Of a stretch of 64,000 nucleotides of DNA, positions 62,904 to 64,000 are shown piece after piece. Each line of letters begins with the position of its first letter. Positions within the stretch are counted from its first letter, which is position 1. The notes under the pieces were generated by a model. The model saw only the letters and a program-made list of their open reading frames with translations, was not told the DNA's origin and made no database searches. Origin of the DNA: CAWAMR01 sp963783095. Lineage in GTDB: Bacteria > Planctomycetota > Planctomycetia > Gemmatales > Gemmataceae. The position numbers and the translations under genes were made by a program. Where the stretch lies: positions 1,615,664 through 1,679,663 of the forward strand of contig CAWAMR010000002.1 of NCBI GenBank assembly GCA_963783095.1, given 5' to 3'.

Positions 62904-63405
62904 ATGCCCGGTCCTAATTTCGATTTCGACGATTCTGAGTCTGAACCGCGAACCAGACATCGTTCTCCGAAGAACTCTTCTTCGGGAACAATCATCATCT
63001 CGATTCTTGCTCTTGCTCTCGTGGGAGTTGGTGGCATCGTCTTTTTCACCATGCGTCAGAGGAGAAAGACGAAACCAAGAAAAAGATCGAAGCCGAGAAC
63101 AACGACATGAAGTGGAGATTGCCAAGATCAACCACGATGACACGATGATGCGTGCAAAACATCAAGCCGCAATCCTCATGGCGGGGGCCAAAGCGAATAG
63201 CCAAGCCGCTCAAGACTACAAAGGCTACCAAGAAGGCAAAGGTCCATACTACGACGAAATAGAACGTCGCCGTCAGAACTCGGAGCAATCCACAACGACT
63301 GAGGAACCTGTAGAAGCCAAGAAAGAACCGACCTGGAAAGCGGAAGCAGAGCGAGAACTTCGCGTTGCCTTGGAAACGATGCCGATACCGGAACCCCTCT
63401 GCTAA
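62904..63405 (+). CDS. Single-pass membrane protein with coiled coil, two frameshifts
   Basis: I do not recognise this gene. From the ATG at 62904 an acidic N-terminus (MPGPNFDFDDSESEPRTRHR) leads to one membrane helix (GTIIISILALALVGVGGIVF). After frame changes near 63055 and 63105 come a coiled coil (EEKDETKKKIEAENND; VEIAKINHDDTMMRAKHQAA) and a charged tail (ERRRQNSEQSTTTEEPVEAK). Joined length is about 167 residues. It is the first of a run of plus-strand genes that leave the window, probably the element's own operon. Confidence 0.5.
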
Positions 63406-63415
63406 GCGGCCTTCG

Positions 63416-63834
63416 ATGACTGAGCAGGAGTTTGAACTCGCCAAACTGGAAGTTCGCCAATTCAAGGGTTCGATGACCAAATGGCTTGCTGCCGATTTCG
63501 AGGATGCTGTTGCCTTGAACGTGCTGGCTAACTCCGATCAAATCATGAACAAGTATGTTCAGGGTAGGAAGTTGATGCCCCAGAGTTTCAAACTGGTCGG
63601 AGAGAGGCTGTTGTTCGCATCGCACGGACATTCGATGCGAAGAAGATCAACGAACTTGCGAACAATTACCCGGAACTCAGGATTCTACTCGATAAAGACG
63701 CAAAAAAATTGCTCCTGGATAACCGTCTCCCATCTGATCGACGGAAAGAGCTTTATGCAGAGTATGCGGAGATCACAGGCGATACGCGGAAATGGTCGCT
63801 GGTTCATCCTTTCGACGCTCTACGGGCAAAATGA
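63416..63834 (+). CDS. Unknown helical protein of the integrative element, one frameshift
   Basis: I do not recognise this gene. MTEQEFELAKLEVRQFKGSM continues through VLANSDQIMNKYVQGRKLMP, then after a one-base shift near 63610 through RIARTFDAKKINELANNYPE and LYAEYAEITGDTRKWSLVHP to a stop at 63834. Joined length is about 139 residues, mostly helical. It follows the membrane protein after 10 bp, and its stop overlaps the next start. Confidence 0.5.
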
Positions 63835-63964
63835 TGGCTGATGTCATTCAGCATTCAAGGCTGCGAAAGCGAAAGGCTTAGGATCGCTCGACAAGGAAGC
63901 GCGTCTGTTGATTTCGGGTTCCGGCGCAACTGTCTTCAAGAAACTTCTTGAAGAGGGGAAATGA
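63831..63964 (+). CDS. Very small protein gene, frame broken, overlapping neighbours
   Basis: ATGA at 63831-63834 overlaps the preceding stop. MMADVI, then after a frame change, FKAAKAKGLGSLDKEARLLI and SGSGATVFKKLLEEGK give about 44 residues. A further ATGA overlap (63961-63964) opens MTLCSPGQGLPDI, cut by the window end. Tight overlaps suggest a co-translated operon of the element. Confidence 0.4.
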
Positions 63965-64000
63965 CTTTGTGCTCTCCAGGACAGGGATTACCGGACATAC

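Overview
The window looks like chromosome of a Gemmataceae-type planctomycete. The evidence is three DUF1501 proteins, a PSD1/DUF1549/DUF1553 cytochrome-like protein, a planctomycete-type ECF sigma factor beside a Hanks-type Ser/Thr kinase, two DUF4058 genes, Uma2 and DUF1016 nucleases, and oversized versions of common membrane proteins. No rRNA operon or CRISPR array was seen.

A caution applies throughout. More than 25 conserved genes or gene parts are split by one-base frame changes, about nine of them in gltB alone. Several fall in short G runs and go in both directions, so uncorrected sequencing indels are the simplest explanation. I therefore give whole-gene spans across the frame changes. 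A few real remnants (DUF262 fragment, second DUF4058, truncated antitoxin-like gene) are degraded in other ways.

Layout. 1-2.3 kb: kinase, small secreted protein and ECF sigma factor (minus). 2.7-9.5 kb: class IV aminotransferase, a roughly 1000-residue membrane pyrophosphatase, CstA. 9.5-12.2 kb: palindromic repeats, a solo DUF1501 gene, gene fragments. 12.3-16.2 kb: a four-gene ABC-2 exporter operon. 16.2-19.6 kb: WD40-like secreted protein and DUF1501 protein. 19.8-22.8 kb: histidine kinase and sigma-54 response regulator. 23.4-28.5 kb: heavy-metal-type RND adaptor and pump. 28.5-33.6 kb: DUF1016 nuclease, then ruvC-ruvA-ruvB-M28 peptidase (minus). 33.9-40.4 kb: small secreted protein, MFS transporter, metallophosphoesterase, DUF4058, a small protein plus HNH pair, AI-2E-type permease, Uma2 nuclease. 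40.6-45.3 kb: glutamate synthase large subunit. 45.4-47.8 kb: an accessory cassette of SMI1/KNR4-like protein, P-loop GTPase, three-helix membrane protein and DUF4058 remnant. 47.8-50.3 kb: lipoprotein, then an insertion sequence lying inside a TGACAAGG minisatellite. 50.3-54.9 kb: PSD1 and DUF1501 operon. 55.2-57.1 kb: recJ and tRNA-Val(GAC).

From the 3' end of tRNA-Val to the window end lies the left part of an integrative element. It holds a tyrosine integrase, an HTH gene, an excisionase-like gene, small membrane proteins and unrecognised genes. Between the HTH gene and the excisionase sits a roughly 676-bp unit repeated in tandem almost three times. Each unit carries an HTH start, a palindromic operator-like site, and about 480 bp that does not code convincingly and is rich in potential hairpins. 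This repeat array and the SMI1-GTPase-membrane cassette are the best candidates for something undescribed.
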